Below are positions 1 through 12,842 of a DNA stretch of 64,000 bases, piece after piece; position 1 is the first letter of the stretch; each line of letters opens with the position of its first letter. The position numbers and the translations under genes are program-made. The stretch comes from Polytrichum commune. Lineage: Eukaryota > Streptophyta > Polytrichopsida > Polytrichales > Polytrichaceae. Below the pieces are notes generated by a model. The model made no database searches. It saw nothing but the letters and a program-made list of their open reading frames with translations, and was not told the origin of the DNA. The DNA lies in the NCBI GenBank assembly GCA_950295325.1, contig OX485804.1:59490533-59554532 (forward strand). The letters run 5' to 3'.

Positions 1-2059
1 AACAAAACTTGTAAGGTATGTGGGCCTTGATCAAGCACTTATCATATGCCTACAACCGAGTGGTATATGGCAATAGTTAAGAACGGACACAAAAGGACAT
101 GTGTTCCCATGAGTTTGGATCGTGTGCTCAAATAAAGACACCATCCTAGGTTTAGTTCTTAGCACATTTGTGAGAGCCAATGTGAATGCTTGAGGAGATA
201 GATTCTTTTATTTTATTTTCGTTTCACTTTGACCTCTAATAACTTTTGCATCTCAACTCCGATTTTGACACTTGAAATGACAATCTTTGTGATTCATGAT
301 CATTAATAAGACAAGACAAGTCACAATCCCATTTGAAGCCCCAAAGTGTACGGGGAGTTGAAAGTAAGCGTTGTGGTCATGCATACGTTATGTGGTGTTG
401 AGATTACCTTCAATAAGGTCATATGGATATCATGTAAGCGGGTCTTAGAGGTATACATTTATCTCTACATCCATTTGTCTTAGGATATGAAACATGCAAT
501 CAACGCATCATGACTAACAAATCCAAATCATGCCCATAGTCACTTACTCATGTGTTTTGGAGCTTGTATGGAATATCCATTGTCATGGCGAAGATTCTCC
601 TAGTTATAAAATTGTCGTATAGGTCCCCCCCCGGTATGTTGACTATTGCATCTAGATTGGTCAAAAAAATTGAACATATAGTACAATTTCTTTACGACAC
701 ATGTCTTTCCAATGCCTATTCTTAGATCCACATGCAACTACTCAACACTCCTTGGGCCTTAGTCTTAAGGTACACTTTGTAGTCATGTTAGTGTGGGTTA
801 CCATTTGGAGTTACGTGTTGCTATAACTTTCACCAAGATTATCATTTTTGTACTTAAATAACACAAAACACTACGGTGCACATCAAGAAACATGAAATGA
901 ACAGACTTGGTATAGACCACGCACTAGAGCTTCTTGAGACGACAAAAGATTCCTCATGGCAAGTAGCTCCCCTTCAAAACAATATTCTTGAGAATAAAAA
1001 GGTATAGCAACATGTAAATTCCAAATGGTAACCCACGCTAATAGGACTATGTAATTGGTGTACACACTTTGTACATACCTTCAAGAAATTTCACATGACA
1101 CAAAAATGAGACTCCACATCCATCTATACTTGGGTGCATATCAATAAGGTAGATGGGTCTTAAGTGGTTCATTTTCTTCATCAAACCCCTAGATTCAATT
1201 GGTACATGGTTCAGTGAGGATCAGAAAGCAAACATCACGAAAGGCACATGTTTAAAAGAGATTGGACTACGTCTTCAAATATTAATAACTACTGTACACT
1301 CAACAATCAAAAAGACCTATGTATCCAGTCAAGAAATCAACAAACATGCACTTCCGATAACTACAACTACGTCAAGAGAGATCCGATTCCAGTCTCATTC
1401 TTTGCACACGTTTCATCGTAGGTTTGCTAACACAACACGATTTTTGTTGTGTAAATATAATCGGTAAGTTGGAGAGCATGGAGAACGGACCGAATTCCGC
1501 CCACATACCTTAAACCACCATAAGGTGGGGGACAAGAGGCCCTAGTTCGTGTCAATGGCCAATGAGAAGCCGCCACATGGACACCGACAAGCCCCAAGAG
1601 ATCCATGACCCTCTCTTGTTTCCCCCTTGAGACCGGGTCCCTAGTACGTCCCAAGCTCCAACTCCTTTATAAGATACCAACTTTACCTACTCCCCTACTT
1701 TCTAACTTATTACCTACCTACCTACTCCCTTAAGGCTTCCGCTCCGGGCCTCCACCCGTTGGTTGGACCGACCCAATAATAACGGGCCAAATCCACAAGG
1801 GCCCTACCATATATATATGTCAACCAACTTACCCAAAACATGGAGCTTTGTGCATGAATGGCATATTGGACTCCTCGACGAGAGTGCCCAACTTCCGATA
1901 CTCAAATAACGTCACCCTATACAACATCATAATAATAATAATAACCAAGCGTACCCAAGGCCACTTTTACACTAGAGCTTGAGGGCCCTTGGCCCAAGAT
2001 GTATGTAATCTAATAAGTGGTTGGTCAAGAATCCGGAGACGGTCCAAGTTCACTTTACA
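1..2059. other. Gene-free intergenic DNA with decayed dispersed repeats
   Basis: No open reading frame here has recognisable protein character. Bases 480-770 are a copy of the dispersed repeat seen in the TTM intron at 44,745-45,060: the same order of blocks (acaaatccaaat, gaagattctcc, ataggtcccccc, ttagatccacat, ctcaacactc) is recognisable. Bases 225-300 and 1,220-1,430 hold shorter inverted pieces of the same family. From about 1,956 the sequence resembles the head of a GGCCACTTTTACACT-type element, cut at 2,059 by the next element. Nothing else is visible. Confidence 0.6.
480..770 (+). repeat. Dispersed ~300-bp repeat (family A)
   Basis: Homologous over its length to 44,745-45,060 and 45,070-45,370 and, inverted, to 51,465-51,720. 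Partial relatives lie near 1,220-1,430 (inverted), 7,900-8,110, 9,190-9,400, 10,380-10,480 (inverted), 20,880-21,060 and 23,030-23,350. It shows no coding capacity and no clear terminal repeats. It could be an old SINE or MITE; its class cannot be set from these copies. Confidence 0.55.
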
Positions 2060-2606
2060 CTACGCCGTTTGATGGCATTTAGTGTGACACGCGTAATGGT
2101 ATCAGTCACCTTATTTTTGAGGCGTATGCTAGGTTATGTTGATGATTAACAATTTTGTCATGATTGTTACCTCGTGACACTTAGCGTTCAAGTGTGCTTA
2201 CTAATATTTTGGCATGAGCTTGTTCAATATATAGTGGTGTGGAGTGTATGCCTATGTTACACAATGGGCTACAAGTTGATTGAAATGTACGTAAATGACA
2301 CTTGCCATTAGTAGGGTCGAAAATATCTTCCTTTTGCACACTGGAATGTAAACACATGACACGCGCCATTAGTATGATCAAAGAATCTTTAACTTGGATA
2401 CTAAAATGAAAGATTGTCATCTAACGTGTCCCATTGTGCTACTCTGAATGTTGTAATGTAAATAGTTTCACTTAAAAGAAGTTACTTATGTTGACGAATG
2501 AATTCGTATTGGCAATTAGCGGGCGTGACACTTTGAGACCTCTAGGCATCTAGTTTAGGCCATTTGCAAATAGTGTACATGACACTAAATACCATAAACA
2601 ATGTAG
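2060..2606. mobile_element. MITE, CTACACCGTTTATGG family (copy 1)
   Basis: The left end CTACGCCGTTTGATGGCATT and the inverted right end (reverse complement CTACATTGTTTATGGTATTT) match over about 26 bases, ending in ttagtgt. The interior matches the copy at 34,636-35,502 block by block (gtgacacttagcgttcaagtg, aaatatcttcct, cctctaggcatctag). There is no coding capacity, so this is a non-autonomous terminal-inverted-repeat (TIR) element. No target duplication is evident, so the superfamily is open. Confidence 0.7.
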
Positions 2607-2717
2607 GGGGACGCTCAAATCTTTGTTTCTCAGTCTATTCTTATGCTACAAAGTACGGAGGCAGTATTGGAATTTGACAAGAGCTTCTGACTTTCAAGTT
2701 CTTAATTAGACAGGTTA

Positions 2718-3219
2718 GGGCCAATTCACACACGAGACTGAGAGCCCATGACCATGACACTTCAAGCACTCTCATTGGTTGAAAAGGCGGAGCCGGTGCA
2801 AATTCACTTCACACTATGCTTGAGGGACCAACGGAGTATGTGAATGCAAGATGGATGTAAAGTCCACATAGGATATTCCTACATGGCATCAAATGGATAA
2901 TGTTTCATGGTCACTTGGACTATTTTCAATAACCATCTTTTGGAGGTAGGCCTGACAAAAAACTGGGAGACCATGGCACTCTGAACGCTCACAACTGTTG
3001 ATTTATGCTATTTTATCATTTGTGAGGACCCACATGAATATAAACTCATTGAAATAGAATTTGGTTATTGGGCCAATCACATATGACTTCACACTACACT
3101 TGAGGGTCCATGACCACACTACATGATTTTGGAGGTGTGTTGGGACGGCCTTTGGACATTTCCTTGTGGGCTCTCACAATCTCATGGTCATGGCTCACGG
3201 CTCATGTGTGAAGTGACCC
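2718..3219 (+). mobile_element. Tourist/Harbinger-like MITE, family H1 (copy A)
   Basis: Terminal inverted repeats GGGCCAATTCACACACGAG and, at the right, gtgtgaagtgaccc are flanked on both sides by TTA (2,715-2,717 and 3,220-3,222). The 502-bp interior aligns with the copies at 37,164-37,664, 37,686-38,185 (inverted) and 58,738-59,235, including the phrase gcttgagggaccaacggagt. A GGGCC start and a 3-bp TTA target duplication are the signature of PIF/Harbinger Tourist-type MITEs. It encodes nothing. Confidence 0.85.
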
Positions 3220-3277
3220 TTACTTTGCCGTTTGGACAATTTTCAAAGGCCCTTAGATTTCACGGCTCCTGGTTTAT

Positions 3278-3426
3278 ACATAACATCATTCAAATCCATA
3301 ACAATCTTCTGCGAGACCAACAATATTTCACAAAATATTCCCCACGTTCAGTATGAATACGGGGAATATTATGTGAAATATTTTCAGTCCCACAGAACAA
3401 TGTTATGGATTTGAATAATGTTATGT
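3278..3426. mobile_element. Foldback MITE (copy 1)
   Basis: A 149-bp near-perfect inverted repeat: the left arm from acataacatcattcaaatcc matches the reverse complement of the right arm, ending gaataatgttatgt, over about 66 bases with a very short loop. A second, more diverged copy lies at 23,800-23,938. Both would fold into one long hairpin. No target duplication was identified. Confidence 0.7.
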
Positions 3427-4083
3427 GCATGAAAGTGCCCCCCCCCCCTTAATAATCAAATAACATTGCATGCTCATGCCGGGCGGTTTGGAATACTTTC
3501 ACTATACATAGTCGTCATGACCCGTTGCCCGAGCGCCGCATATTTTTGCCAATTCAATTCGCTTCAAATCCGAAGCATTATGCATGGGCCCAACTTCATC
3601 CACCAAACTCCGGCAACTTATTTTTTCTCTTTTATTTTTTCTACCTTTGCCGTTACCGTGGCAAGGTCAAAACGCCTTTACCAAAGCAAGGGGGCGTTGG
3701 GCATGAATTATTGACCCGAGCATCGCTTTGTGTCGTGTGTTTCTATGGTCCGAGAAAGGAGGTCGAAGAAAAATTGGGGCCCATAAGGGGCAAGGAGTAA
3801 AGTAGTGGCATAACAAGAGGCATACCCGAGTATTCGAGCCTTTTGGAATGAGTGCAAGCGGTATCTTGCATGGTCTCCCCTACCAAGCCTACAACATACT
3901 TCTCAAAAAAATAGCACCAATAGTAATAAGGTTTGGTCTCCCACGTCCGCCTTACGAAGCACTATGGAAAAAGGTTCTTACTTACTCCTCAAAGAGTTGG
4001 AGGAAGGGGGGGGGGTGATTTCTTCAAAATGAAAAGATGTATCATAAGATACGATATTCAGATGGCTTATAACACTCATAACA
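3427..4083. other. Gene-free stretch
   Basis: It contains a C run at about 3,439-3,447 and a G run at about 4,008-4,015. The short frames here have no domain character. Nothing further is seen. Confidence 0.5.
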
Positions 4084-4252
4084 TTATTAACCAGTGTGCC
4101 TTTATTCATGTGGGCCCTGAGAATATAACCATGGGATGTCCCAACGTAGCTAGTGCAAGGAGACTCAAATTAAGTATAAATCTACACTGGATTGCGTCAT
4201 CCCATGGTTATATTCTCAGGGCCCACGTGAATGAACGCACATTGCTTAATAG
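4084..4252. mobile_element. Inverted-repeat element with ~55-bp arms
   Basis: The left arm (ttattaaccagtgtgcc through ataaccatgggatg) is the inverse of the right arm (catcccatggttatat through gcacattgcttaatag) with few mismatches, around a core of about 60 bp. One arm of the same family, without its partner, is found at 36,497-36,560. This is a small non-autonomous TIR element. Its right end lies only five bases from the next element. Confidence 0.65.
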
Positions 4253-4257
4253 TGTTA

Positions 4258-4746
4258 CAGTCCACCCTCTATAAATGTTAGGCTCTGGAGTAAAATTTTC
4301 CTAACATTTATAGTGAGTTACACATCATAACAATTATAAAAGGAGCTTTTTAAATGCTTAACAAATATAAATTCATTACAATTATGGAGGGAGAGTTTTG
4401 CAAAATTATCATATATAAAATATATGTATCAAATCAATCTTTTATTGTTATGAAACAAAATAAGAATCAATATAGTCCAGATGAATAATTTGATCACAAA
4501 AGTCAAATTTGGTGGCTTTTGCCACTTTGAAAGGTTGTGAGTCAATGTAATGGATGTCATCACACAATATTGGATGTATTTCATAGGTTAACATTTATAA
4601 GTGGCAAATTAACAAAGAGGGAAGTAAATTATTGTTAACATTTAACATAGTTAACATTCTAGTTAGCAATATGAAGGGAGTACAATTTTGTTATCAAATA
4701 TAATGAGTTAACATTTATAAGTGTAACATTTATCGAGGGTGGACTG
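4258..4746. mobile_element. Emigrant/pogo-like MITE (Tc1-mariner type)
   Basis: It starts CAGTCCACCCTCTATAAATG and ends with the inverse (catttatcgagggtggactg), flanked on both sides by TA (4,256-4,257 and 4,747-4,748). A CAGT start, a CCTCTATAAAT core and a TA duplication are typical of plant Emigrant/Lemi (pogo) MITEs. The 489-bp AT-rich interior repeats taacattta several times and has no reading frame. Confidence 0.8.
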
Positions 4747-4748
4747 TA

Positions 4749-6329
4749 TGCCAAATTATGGAGGTTGAAAACATCCATATGGTTGGTTCAAACAACGTAA
4801 GTTGTCATTGATCTCCACCATATTCATTCAACAATGGTATCTTAGCCACCGGGGGGGGGGGGGTCGTGATTCAAGTAACATACTTAGACCGTTCGAATTG
4901 AAAATTGATTGGCAAAAACTATCAATTGCAAAGCATGGCTAAGACCGGCAAAAATCTCTTTGTCAAGAACGCTGATGCTCTTGGCACATAGTACAATTTT
5001 CAACAAAGAAAACATTAAGGCTCGTCGAGGGATATTGTTTACAAAATGTTTTCAAATAACATAGGACATTCAACCTAGGCCCTTGTTGTGAAGAACTCCA
5101 TTACAAATGCACCTACTAAATTAGTGATTATGTTAGACAAGGGCAATAGGATATTACTAATTTCGTTTGAGAGTGTGTTGATGACCATTTTGGGCCTCCT
5201 AAGGCCTCGAGGGTTGAATGGTTACACTTTTTTTTAATGACTCACTTCTCATAGGCCATTGACTACCCAACCAATACCATATGATTAATAAATCAAAATC
5301 AATTAGCAACTGCACATAAGGCTAATCAAAAGAACCTTGGCCAAATTTGACTGTCGTTTTTTTGGGCATAGTTTTCTACTAGTGCAAGTGCCATCGTGGA
5401 TTATTGAAATTTGAATGAAATTCATGCCAAGAATTGAAACAAAGTTTGGTATACTATGCATCCTAACAATTACGTGATGAAATGTTGTCAAGGAGGATGA
5501 AAATTTTGGATGAAAATTTACGCAGTTAATGACAGTAATCGCAACATTGTAAAACTGCGATTCCCTGAATTTTATACAAGAAATGACAAACATTGTTAGG
5601 TTTGCATTTAGTGTTGGTGACACTACATGGGCGGTTTACAATCCGCATTGAGTAAGACAAAATAGAGTCGGTGGCACTACATACACTAATTAGTGTAGGT
5701 ACAAATGAACCGTATGAGTTTGAGATATAACCGCTTTGAGTGCGAGACTTCAAGAGAATTGCCGGTCATTTTAGAGGAGTATATAGAATATACAAAGGAA
5801 AACCAAAAGATGTAACGGGTTGGACTTGGAAACACTAGGATGTTGACCGATTATGCCAAAAAATCCGATTGGCCTTGGTTTGTACTACCAAATTTTCGAT
5901 GCCATTCTACGACCACGATTCTCTCAAAATCTAGGTTCTCTTGGGCCCCTCTTTTGCGGTCGTCATTTGTCCCAGTTGCCTCCAAAACATCACAACTCCA
6001 ACTAAGTTAATTTAGTGTGAGTGGGGTGAGTCTCCCCATGTGAGCCCACCTACACCAACTACCTTAACTTATGCAGATGTGGAATAGTTTAGTGGAGCTT
6101 CGGAGTTATCTTTCTCATTGCCCTTCATTGGAGGAAACCATAACATTATCTAACTAGCAATGTATGTTGGGTGGGGTCAGGAATGAGGCAAATACTATTT
6201 GGAACTATACCATGCTTATTCTCTCTCACCGGTTGATTCAACTAGATAAAACTTGGGTGAAGTTAAACAGTGATATTATTAGAATGGAACGGCCGATAAC
6301 AACTAACTAACTTGTGACAAGTTAGCCGT
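4749..6329. other. Gene-free stretch with a diverged dispersed repeat
   Basis: A G homopolymer of about 13 bases lies at 4,851-4,863. Bases about 5,390-5,650 are the inverse of 41,800-42,100 (shared blocks include caaagtttggta, cctaacaa, catttagtgttggtgacactacatggg), giving two inverted copies of one repeat 36 kb apart. Bases 6,150-6,310 share phrases with 18,740-18,900 and 35,930-36,110. No gene is recognised. Confidence 0.45.
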
Positions 6330-6840
6330 GCATCATAACTTATAGTATATTATAGATATTTTGTTAAATATGCAATTTAGTCAACCGCCGTGGACCCGCC
6401 GATGCACTTTAATGCTTAAAACAATGGAGAAAGTGAATCATAATTGGATTGAAGGAACAAATATATATGTCTATACAAATGCTTCAATTGGCATCCCAAA
6501 GGTGGGGTGGGATACCGATCGAGAGGCCTCGATGCGGACATCGACTCGCCTTGCTCTTTAGAACATGGAGCCTTCGGAGTTATCCCTTCAACCAAGCCCT
6601 TGGAGAAAAGCATCGTATATTGTAGATATTTCCATTAAACTTGTGGCATTGATTCCATGTGCTTCGAGTGCACTTTAACGCCGCAAACGATGGAGACCGT
6701 CGTGATAATTGGATTGAAAGAGCCCGAAGAATACAAGTATTAAACATGCGTTTTAGAAAACATCGACACCGCATCCCAAAGGTGAGGTGGGCACTCGTCG
6801 GGAGGGCAATTCGTGTGGACGCCCCTTTGTATATACTACA
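6330..6840 (+). repeat. Diverged tandem duplication, unit ~270 bp
   Basis: Two units run in the same direction: the first from about 6,340 (gtatattatagatattt ... gcatcccaaaggtggggtgg) and the second from about 6,605 (gtatattgtagatattt ... gcatcccaaaggtgaggtgg). Both also share tgcactttaa and taattggattgaa. The copies differ by substitutions and indels. Reading frames in both are broken and do not conserve a protein. Confidence 0.6.
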
Positions 6841-9800
6841 CGGGTGCTTGACGCGGTCAATAGAAGGTGTGTGTGTGTGGGGGGGGGGGGTGGTCCAATA
6901 TTATTGGGTGGCCTCGAGGAACAAATTGAAGGGGCTACTAGCTAACAAGTGACTCGAGTCCTTCACTAGCGGCCGAAAAATGGGTCCCTTCCCGTTTGTC
7001 TTGTTCAAGGGTTTTGGGCTTTTTGGCTTGTGGGTGAGATTCATCAATGGTTGGGTCAAACGAGGGCCATGTCACTCATTCCCCGAGCCGAGAGTTCCGC
7101 TCACAATCTCCTTGTGGACATGCAATCAAGGGGAGAACAAAATAAAACATAAAAACGCTTTTGGGGTGGTGCACTAGGTGTCGCATCCGCCATCGTGACT
7201 TTGAACAATAAACTCGTATGTATGTAAAGGTACGCGTGTCTCGGAGTTACTATGGTGTCTCGTTGTCCAACTCCTTGTTATCAAATCATGAGGCGCACCT
7301 TTGAGAAAGCACCTACGCTTGCTTTTTAACCCCACTCGTGGTGTAGCCCACCTCTATTTACGGAGGGGCGACCACGACCACAACTCATATATGTGGCACT
7401 CTTGTGGGACGCTTCCAACTCCACAAAACGTTTAGGGTAGTTGGGTCGGTGCATAGGTCATGTTATCTTGTCAACAATCGTGAACCCCAAATATTGTCAT
7501 TGAAAGTTTTAGAATCGAAGTTGATGTGCAAAAGTTATAAGAGGTCAGAGTGAAGAGTTTTTTCTTCTCCAAAAATAATGACCATGTACGTCCTTCAAAC
7601 TGCCTCAACTATTGGACCTATAATGATGTCAACCTATGTTTTTGATCGCATCGTCTAAACTCATTGTAGTATTGTACCAAGATTTGTTTTCTTTTTTGGT
7701 GTACCTTCTTATCCACAAGCCTTGCCGTATAGCACTCAAGTGAGCTCACTTGGTGGTGACCAAGGGTATAGTTTGTTTTTCAACTTATCCAACTTCTATC
7801 GATTGGATTTACACAACTAAAGTCGTGATGCATCAACAAATCTATGATGAGGCATTAACAAAAACAACATAATGAAAATCAAACCTCCCCTTATTTCATG
7901 ATGGTTATTGGAAGAGCATGTTTGTTGATTCCTTAATTGGATACACATGTCCTCCCATTTGTGGTCATTATTAAGTGCGGAGTAGCTAACAAGAATCAAA
8001 GATGTCGTCCAATCTCTTTTGAACATATGATTTTATGGTCATTATTCTTTAATATGCACCTAACCACACACAAATCAAATGTAGAGGTTCAACCAAGACA
8101 AGTTAACGAACAACACCCACATACTTTAATTGAGGAGTGGTTGCAATGGTTGTGCCCTTACTTTCTTGTTTTGTTTAGTTTGTGTAGTTATTATGTGGCA
8201 TTGCAAGAGATCAACTTCAAGGCCAAAGCATGAGAAAAGGGTTGTGGAAGGTACTCACAACTAAGCAAACTTTAACACGTGTTTAACCTAGAATCCATAA
8301 ACGATTCGTCTCCACTCCATGGCATGATTCATGCATTAATAGTGGGGACGATAATTGGGTCAAATCTACTCTTCAACTACACGTCCACCTTGTGTGTAGG
8401 TTTAAAGAAAAGAAAAAAAGAAAAAAGAAGTTGTAATTGAAGGTATGCCTCAACTCCAACTAAGGGGTTGTTTACGTCATGGAGGACTATGAAGTCGTCC
8501 CTTGCTCCCCCTTAATTTTGGGACCCCTTCGATTCACATGGACTAAGCAAACAGAATAATGACCAGGGACAAGAAAACCTATTTCAAAGTCCACATTATC
8601 CACTGTCACAGTCCAACGGGTCTTGTGGTAAAGTTAACTTTGTGTAAAAATATTGCATGCTCCTTTGAGCTAATAAGTACGATGTGGGAATATTGTGCAC
8701 ATTCATTCTCGTTGACCGGCCCACAAAAAGTTGGAATGCCGGACATGATGTGAGATCGGCCGCTTCCTTGCCACATGAGCTACCAATTCGGAATAAAATT
8801 ATTAGCCACCACTATTCCTTGGTTGAATCCGAGATACCCATCCCCTACCCAATGCCCACCGTTCACTTATAAGCTCATTGCTACCGCAATCGGCGGCACT
8901 AACATGGAAAGCAAAAGCGGCGTCATAGTAGTAGTAGTAGTAGTAGTACCTAGACAAGGCTTTAAGCTTTCTAAAAAAATTGTCGTCTTTTGGGTAGTTT
9001 TCGACCGAGAGCTTTGTGGCTAACTTATGGCTCCGGTTTACGTGTGGGTGTTGAGTGGCATGGTTTCCACGGCCTCCAACTTCTAGAGATTAAAGATCTA
9101 AGCGGTGAAGTTTGTGTTGCATTGGCAAATCTACGATGAAGCGTCAAAAGAAGGAAGGAAAAAAAGTTGAATCTAAAATCGGACTTCCCTTGCTTCAGTT
9201 GTGATTATTGGAAGTGTATGTTTGTTGATTCCTTAATTGAAGACACATGTCCTTGTGAATGTGTTCAATGACGAGTGTGAAGTAGTTGATAGCATTGAAG
9301 TTGTAGTCCGATCTCATGTTAAACATGTGTTGTTATGGTGTTTGTTCGTTGATGTTCGCCTAACCACACACCGATTGAATATGGGTGTTTGATTAAGGGA
9401 AAAAAATGTTTGAATAACACCCGCGTACTTTATTGGTTGTTGAAGGAAGGTGTGTATATGTATGGAGTACGTTGTCATTTGGCACTTGAGGTAGCCTTCC
9501 GGAATTGGGGAAGATGATGAATTTCTTATAGCATAAATCACTTCTTCTTTTGTCCTCAATGTAGGTTGTTGATCTTCATGATTGTAGGACTCAAAAAAGG
9601 AGAACGTCCAAATGATTATGTCTAGTAACTCGTTTGTGTCTAGTCCTCGAAAATTATCCAGTCATAGTGGTCACGTCAAGTAATTTAATTGGTTTATTTA
9701 TTTATTTAATTAGATTGGATATGAGGAGGCACATTTTCATCATATCATGGCATGACCACTTTGTCTGGGGATGGACACAAGGAGCCTTGTCATTGGTTGT

Positions 9801-12340
9801 AGAAGGACCGAATACCTCATCACTATTGTGGCTAGGTAGGTTGGGCACCTACTACAACATGTGACAAGGCTCTTCACATCCATTTCCTAGTACATATGGA
9901 TAGCAACGAGACATACATCCACATGCAAATGTTGTTTATGTGATGCAACATGTATGCTCATGGATAGGCAACCGAAGGTTATGGGGTAAGTAGAAAAGCA
10001 CAACGAAGTTGCTCAACTTGAATGAACGATCAATTATAGTAATTAATACTCATGCATTTCCACCTCCTCCTCCATGCACTAGTAGGAAACATGTGTCCAT
10101 ACAACACGGTTTCAAACATACACGGCCATGGTCCAAAGCCACAAAGAATCATAATATTTGTCAGGTGCATGATTGTGTCAATTTTCAACGACCGTGTTGG
10201 TTAGACCCATGGATTCTATGTCTGATGGTTTGGGAAGTATGAGTTCGTTACACTAGTAAAAAAACATGGTTCCAAACAACAACTTTAAAATAAATTATGC
10301 GTTGAATTAGTATGCCCATACTAGACTCTTCACAAGGTAAACATGCTTAATTCGGTTCCAATTCTTAATAAGACACCTATGTTTGAGTGATACGTGGTTA
10401 GGTGTGGCTCCAAAACCTGATACTAAAAAGACACGAGTTTAAAAGAGATTGGAGTACATGCTCGAAATATGATATCAATCTAGGTTCACTGGTCAAGGTG
10501 GGGGGGGGGTGGGGGCTTATACAACCACTCAACGAGCCCGTGAATCTTCACGTTAACAAACAAAAAAACAAGACATCCAACAAGCTCCAAAATTTATGAA
10601 GAAAGTGGCTATGGCCTCGATTTGGATTTGCTAACCATCTTGTGCTAACCATCACGTGTGTCATGTTCTAGGAGAAATGGGCTAGTTGGGGAAAAAAGTA
10701 ACCATTTTTCACCCATCAACCCTAGATCGATCGCACACAATCTTACGAGCATCGTTTTTGGAAACGTTGTTATTGGGGACCATGTTTCCTATAACTACCT
10801 AGTGTTGGATTGGGCATTGCTTATGCGGTGATATAGAAGGTTCGAGGAGTGCAACAGCCAAATTAGTTTGCTCACTCATTCGTGTTGCATGGCGTGGCCC
10901 CACGGTGCTTTAGGTGTGCGTGTGTGTGTGCATCAAGTAGGGTGGAAGGCATCCCGGAAAGGACAAATGCTCCCACAATTCAACAACAACAACCGTTCCA
11001 AATGCTTTGCACGACACGACAAAGGTCGACCAATTCCGCATGTCCCCCAATTCCCCGCTCGCTCGGTGCCGCGCTCACCCTAGCACAAGTGCAATGGGCA
11101 TATGTAGTGTGGTCCATGAGATCCGCCGCAAACGTTGTTTTAATCGCACCTCGTTGTCGGTTAACTAGGGTAAGGTGAGTGGGTTTAGGTGTTGTGAGCA
11201 TTTCCCGCTCCTTTGACAATTTTGGGTGTTGGGTCAGATTGGGAATTGTCTCGTTTGTTTAGCAATGGTAAAACATGCAAGACTGCCATTTCAAGTTTCG
11301 TAGTTGGAGTTGAGATGCAAAAGTTATCAATTTAGGTCAAAGTGAAGATTCTCTTTTCTATTCAAGCAATCACATACGCCCTCCTGATTATGTTGTTAAG
11401 ATTCCGATGGTACCTATAACTTGAGCACATATTCCAATCTTATGGTAGTGGAGGGATGCTTGAAAGCCTGTTGGCTTGAGACCTACATAAAGTTTTTTTT
11501 TTTTGGCACAAATTGAAAATTTAATTGCAAAGAGAACCCAAAATACAACGAACTCGGGTGAACCGGCACAACCCGAGTGGACATCAAGAAACAATGCTCA
11601 CATGTGGCTATCCTTCCACGTAACAACTTGAGACCTACATAATGAGAGCTCAAACTCTTGACATTCATTAGCGACATCCATGAGGTAGCTTAGGATAATG
11701 ACTAAGAGCTTGTCAAAAACTATTGAAGGCTTCTTGTAGTGGGGTTCCATGTGGAAACCACCAAGACACCATTCAAGTGTTGTAAGCCATGTAAAAAGTT
11801 GAAGGGTCGTTTGCAACTTTGCACCATGTGTGGTTGAGGTCGCGGTTTAGGGTTTTGGTTTACTTGATATTGTTATGTTTCTATGAAAAAAAACATTTGT
11901 AAAATGTTAACCACAAAGACGACCACCATGTACTCCATTGATCCCACTACTCTGTATGGTTAATCACCCTTAAGGTGGTTGTTTTGCCCATGTGGCACCA
12001 CTAGAGAGCTTCAAGGGGCAACCAACTCAACCTTGTGATCCAAGGCCAACAAAGATAACAATCACTTTAATTTCTTCTTGAGTCCAACACCTAAACCCCA
12101 CCTAAACCAATGCTAGATTGCGATTTTACTTCTTTTTATTTTTGATAAAAAAAACCATGCTATGAACAACAACCACAAGGTTTCACACAAGGCAAGTGTG
12201 ATTGGGAAAAGAAATTGTAGTTGCGGTTGACCGGTATGGTCAACCACAACCACAATCCTTTGAAAAGAAAGTGGATCCAAGTGAACAAGTATGTGCAAAC
12301 CCCCTCCCTTCCACTAATGAGAAGAAATGCTCCTTCTTTA
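6841..12340. other. Gene-free transposon relic DNA
   Basis: It includes G runs at about 6,880 and 10,499, a TAG trinucleotide run at about 8,925-8,946, partial family-A repeats (7,900-8,110, 9,190-9,400, 10,380-10,480, 11,270-11,420), and a relic around 11,805-12,270 rich in ccacaacc blocks that also occur at 43,480-43,620. No frame shows a domain, conserved spacing or intron signals that I would call a gene. Confidence 0.45.
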
Positions 12341-12842
12341 GGGCATGTTTACACAAGTGATCAAGGACCATGACCACAACTTTTTCAAGTCTATCATAGG
12401 TTGAGAAACGAGTGGCAATCCCGCTTTGTTTTACACATGGTCACTAAATATAAGAGTGATCATGTCAGAAGATGAATGACAAAGTGACATGGAATCCTAC
12501 ATGTTCAGACGTAGGTAATATTTGATGGTCACTAGGATTTTGCAATATGACGACCCAAATAAGTCGTGTCAACCGAAAATGAAGGTGACCATGTCAACAA
12601 CAACAACAACAACAACATAAAAAATAAAATCCAATTTTTTGATAATATACATTCTAGGCAAATTTATGCTTTCAAAAGTTAGTTCCTCGATTTCATTAAG
12701 AACACTACAGTCCAATCTAAGTCCGCCCTACAAATGATGTAGATTGCTCTTGGCCATGGTTTTCATGTTGCCGACCATGACCACAAGAAGTCCAAGATCA
12801 TTTTAGTTTCTTTCATGACCCTTGTCACGTGTGTAAAAAGGG
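12341..12842. mobile_element. MITE, GGGCATGTTTACAC family (copy 1)
   Basis: The left end GGGCATGTTTACACAAGTGA follows TTA at 12,338-12,340. The right end (ttgtcacgtgtgtaaaaaggg) is its degraded inverse. The interior phrases aaagtgacatggaatcctacatgtt and gaccatgaccacaagaa recur at 21,325-21,763 and, inverted in part, at 41,460-41,722. It contains an AAC run at about 12,597-12,616. Non-autonomous; the GGGC start suggests a Harbinger relative. Confidence 0.6.

Noticed and set aside
4851-4863. Long G/C homopolymers (also near 6,880, 10,499, 12,845 and 25,739) as signals
   Set aside because: Scattered, not tied to any element end; could be polymerase slippage or sequencing artefacts.
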